Shown here piece after piece: positions 6,131 through 6,784 of a stretch of DNA of 6,784 bases. Position numbers and translations under genes: made by a program. Each line of letters opens with the position of its first letter. Positions within the stretch are counted from its first letter, which is position 1. The DNA is from Accumulibacter sp. (GTDB lineage: Bacteria > Pseudomonadota > Gammaproteobacteria > Burkholderiales > Rhodocyclaceae): assembly GCA_003538495.1 (NCBI GenBank), contig DPSD01000372.1, positions 1 to 6,784 on the forward strand, in the 5' to 3' direction. The notes beneath the pieces are model-generated. The model searched no databases, was not told where the DNA came from, and was given only the letters and a program-made list of their open reading frames with translations.

Positions 6131-6784
6131 TCAAGCGCCGTTGCGACGGACCACCAGCCGCTGGATGTGCGCAATCAGTTGCTCTTCGGGGTACGGTTTT
6201 CCGAGCAGCACGTCGACGCCGGCCGCGTCTGCTTCGCTGCGCAACTGATCACTGTCGGAGGTCACCATGATGATCGGAATGTGCGCCGTGCGTGCATTGC
6301 CGCGTAGTTGCCGCACCAGTTGCAAACCGGTCATTCCGGGCATATCCACATCCGTTACCAGAACATCGGGTAGCGAATCAGCTATTTTCTGCGCTGCATC
6401 GAGTCCGTCTTCGGCCATCAGGACCTGATACTGATTCGCGGTGAGCAGCCTGCCCGTCTTGACGCGGACGACTTTTGAATCGTCGGCGATCATTACCACC
6501 GTTTGCCCGGGAGTCTTGGTCTTGCCTGGTGCAACGGGCGCAGTGCTCGCGGCGGTGGCCAGGCGCTGCGCCGCGACGGCGGCCCGCTCGGCCTCCAGAC
6601 GAGCAGCGTCTGCCGCGGCTTGACGCGCCGCCTCGCGGCGCGCGGCTTCCTCCGATGCCTGGCGCTCGGTCTCGCGAGCGATGGCTTCCTCAACGGCCAG
6701 ACGCTCCGCTTCTTCCTGACGCAGGGCTTCTTCCACAGCCTGGCGCTCGATCTCGATGCGAGCGCCTTCCACGGCGGCCTGGCG
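6131..6784 (-). CDS. Coiled-coil response-regulator (receiver domain) protein, truncated at the window edge
   Basis: At least 217 residues, with the reading frame open to the right edge. The N-terminal visible part (to about 6560) is an Ala/Glu/Arg-rich coiled coil built of 13-14-residue units such as ERQAVEEALRQ and ERLAVEEAIAR. A short Pro/Thr/Lys-rich linker follows, then a complete CheY-like receiver domain of about 120 residues. Receiver residues are all present: the acidic pair in IADDSKVV (codons at 6479-6484), the phosphorylated Asp in VTDVDMPGM (codon 6350-6352), the switch Thr in IIMVTSD (6260-6262) and the Lys in LLGKPYPEEQL (6197-6199). No DNA-binding output domain follows, because the protein ends shortly after the receiver (TGA at 6131-6133). 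From memory, the receiver resembles the C-terminal one of ChpA/PilL-type hybrid CheA kinases and PilG-like proteins. A GTG at 6772 is a possible start, but the repeat continues upstream of it, so a longer protein is more likely. The partner kinase is unknown. Confidence 0.85.
   Translation of the reverse strand, partial: RQAAVEGARIEIERQAVEEALRQEEAERLAVEEAIARETERQASEEAARREAARQAAADAARLEAERAAVAAQRLATAASTAPVAPGKTKTPGQTVVMIADDSKVVRVKTGRLLTANQYQVLMAEDGLDAAQKIADSLPDVLVTDVDMPGMTGLQLVRQLRGNARTAHIPIIMVTSDSDQLRSEADAAGVDVLLGKPYPEEQLIAHIQRLVVRRNGA
6570..6784 (-). repeat. Degenerate tandem repeat encoding the coiled coil
   Basis: Units of about 39 and 42 bp alternate and encode R-Q/L-A-V/S/A-E-E-A type segments. 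The 12-mer GCCTGGCGCTCG recurs exactly 81 nt apart (6657-6668 and 6738-6749), which equals one 13- plus one 14-residue unit. The array runs off the right edge. It is protein-coding and in frame, so copy-number change would alter coiled-coil length without breaking the gene. Confidence 0.65.

Noticed and set aside
5741..6307. A 188-codon + strand open frame over the thioredoxin-like gene
   Set aside because: It is antisense to a protein with a clear WCGVC site and fold, and extends across the intergenic gap into the receiver gene without any recognisable domain.

Overview
The window is GC-rich, densely coding bacterial DNA. Gene content, gene order and protein style suggest a betaproteobacterium, possibly of the Rhodocyclales (for example an Azoarcus-, Dechloromonas- or Accumulibacter-like lineage). 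That placement is an inference from general resemblance, not from a search.

Positions 1-4261 (+) carry most of a leucine/isovalerate degradation operon in the order known from Pseudomonas liuRABCDE: the 3' end of liuB (methylcrotonyl-CoA carboxylase carboxyltransferase subunit), liuC (3-methylglutaconyl-CoA hydratase), liuD (biotin-carrying carboxylase subunit) and liuE (HMG-CoA lyase). Together they take 3-methylcrotonyl-CoA through 3-methylglutaconyl-CoA and HMG-CoA to acetyl-CoA and acetoacetate. Isovaleryl-CoA dehydrogenase (liuA) and a regulator would be expected upstream, outside the window.

Positions 4258-5590 (+) continue the same transcription unit with almost no spacing. There are two consecutive tiny cysteine-motif proteins (DUF1289 type, both CX3CX8CX2C) and a complete metallo-beta-lactamase-fold hydrolase. 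liuE and the first small gene share bases at a TTGA junction, and the second small gene and the hydrolase share a base at TGATG, so translational coupling is likely. The role of this three-gene tail is the main open question in the window.

Positions 5591-6784 hold a convergent unit on the - strand. Upstream on that strand (right edge, truncated) is a response-regulator receiver domain preceded by an Ala/Glu/Arg-rich coiled coil with a 13-14-residue repeat. After a 66-nt gap comes a thioredoxin-fold protein with a WCGVC active site. The two convergent units are separated by 33 nt, and a strong GC hairpin spans the junction.

No RNA genes, insertion sequences, CRISPR arrays, phage genes or origins were seen, and there is no gene-free stretch longer than 109 nt. 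Most of the window is ordinary metabolism. The less explained parts are the DUF1289 pair with its hydrolase, the coiled-coil receiver protein, and a few intergenic hairpins.
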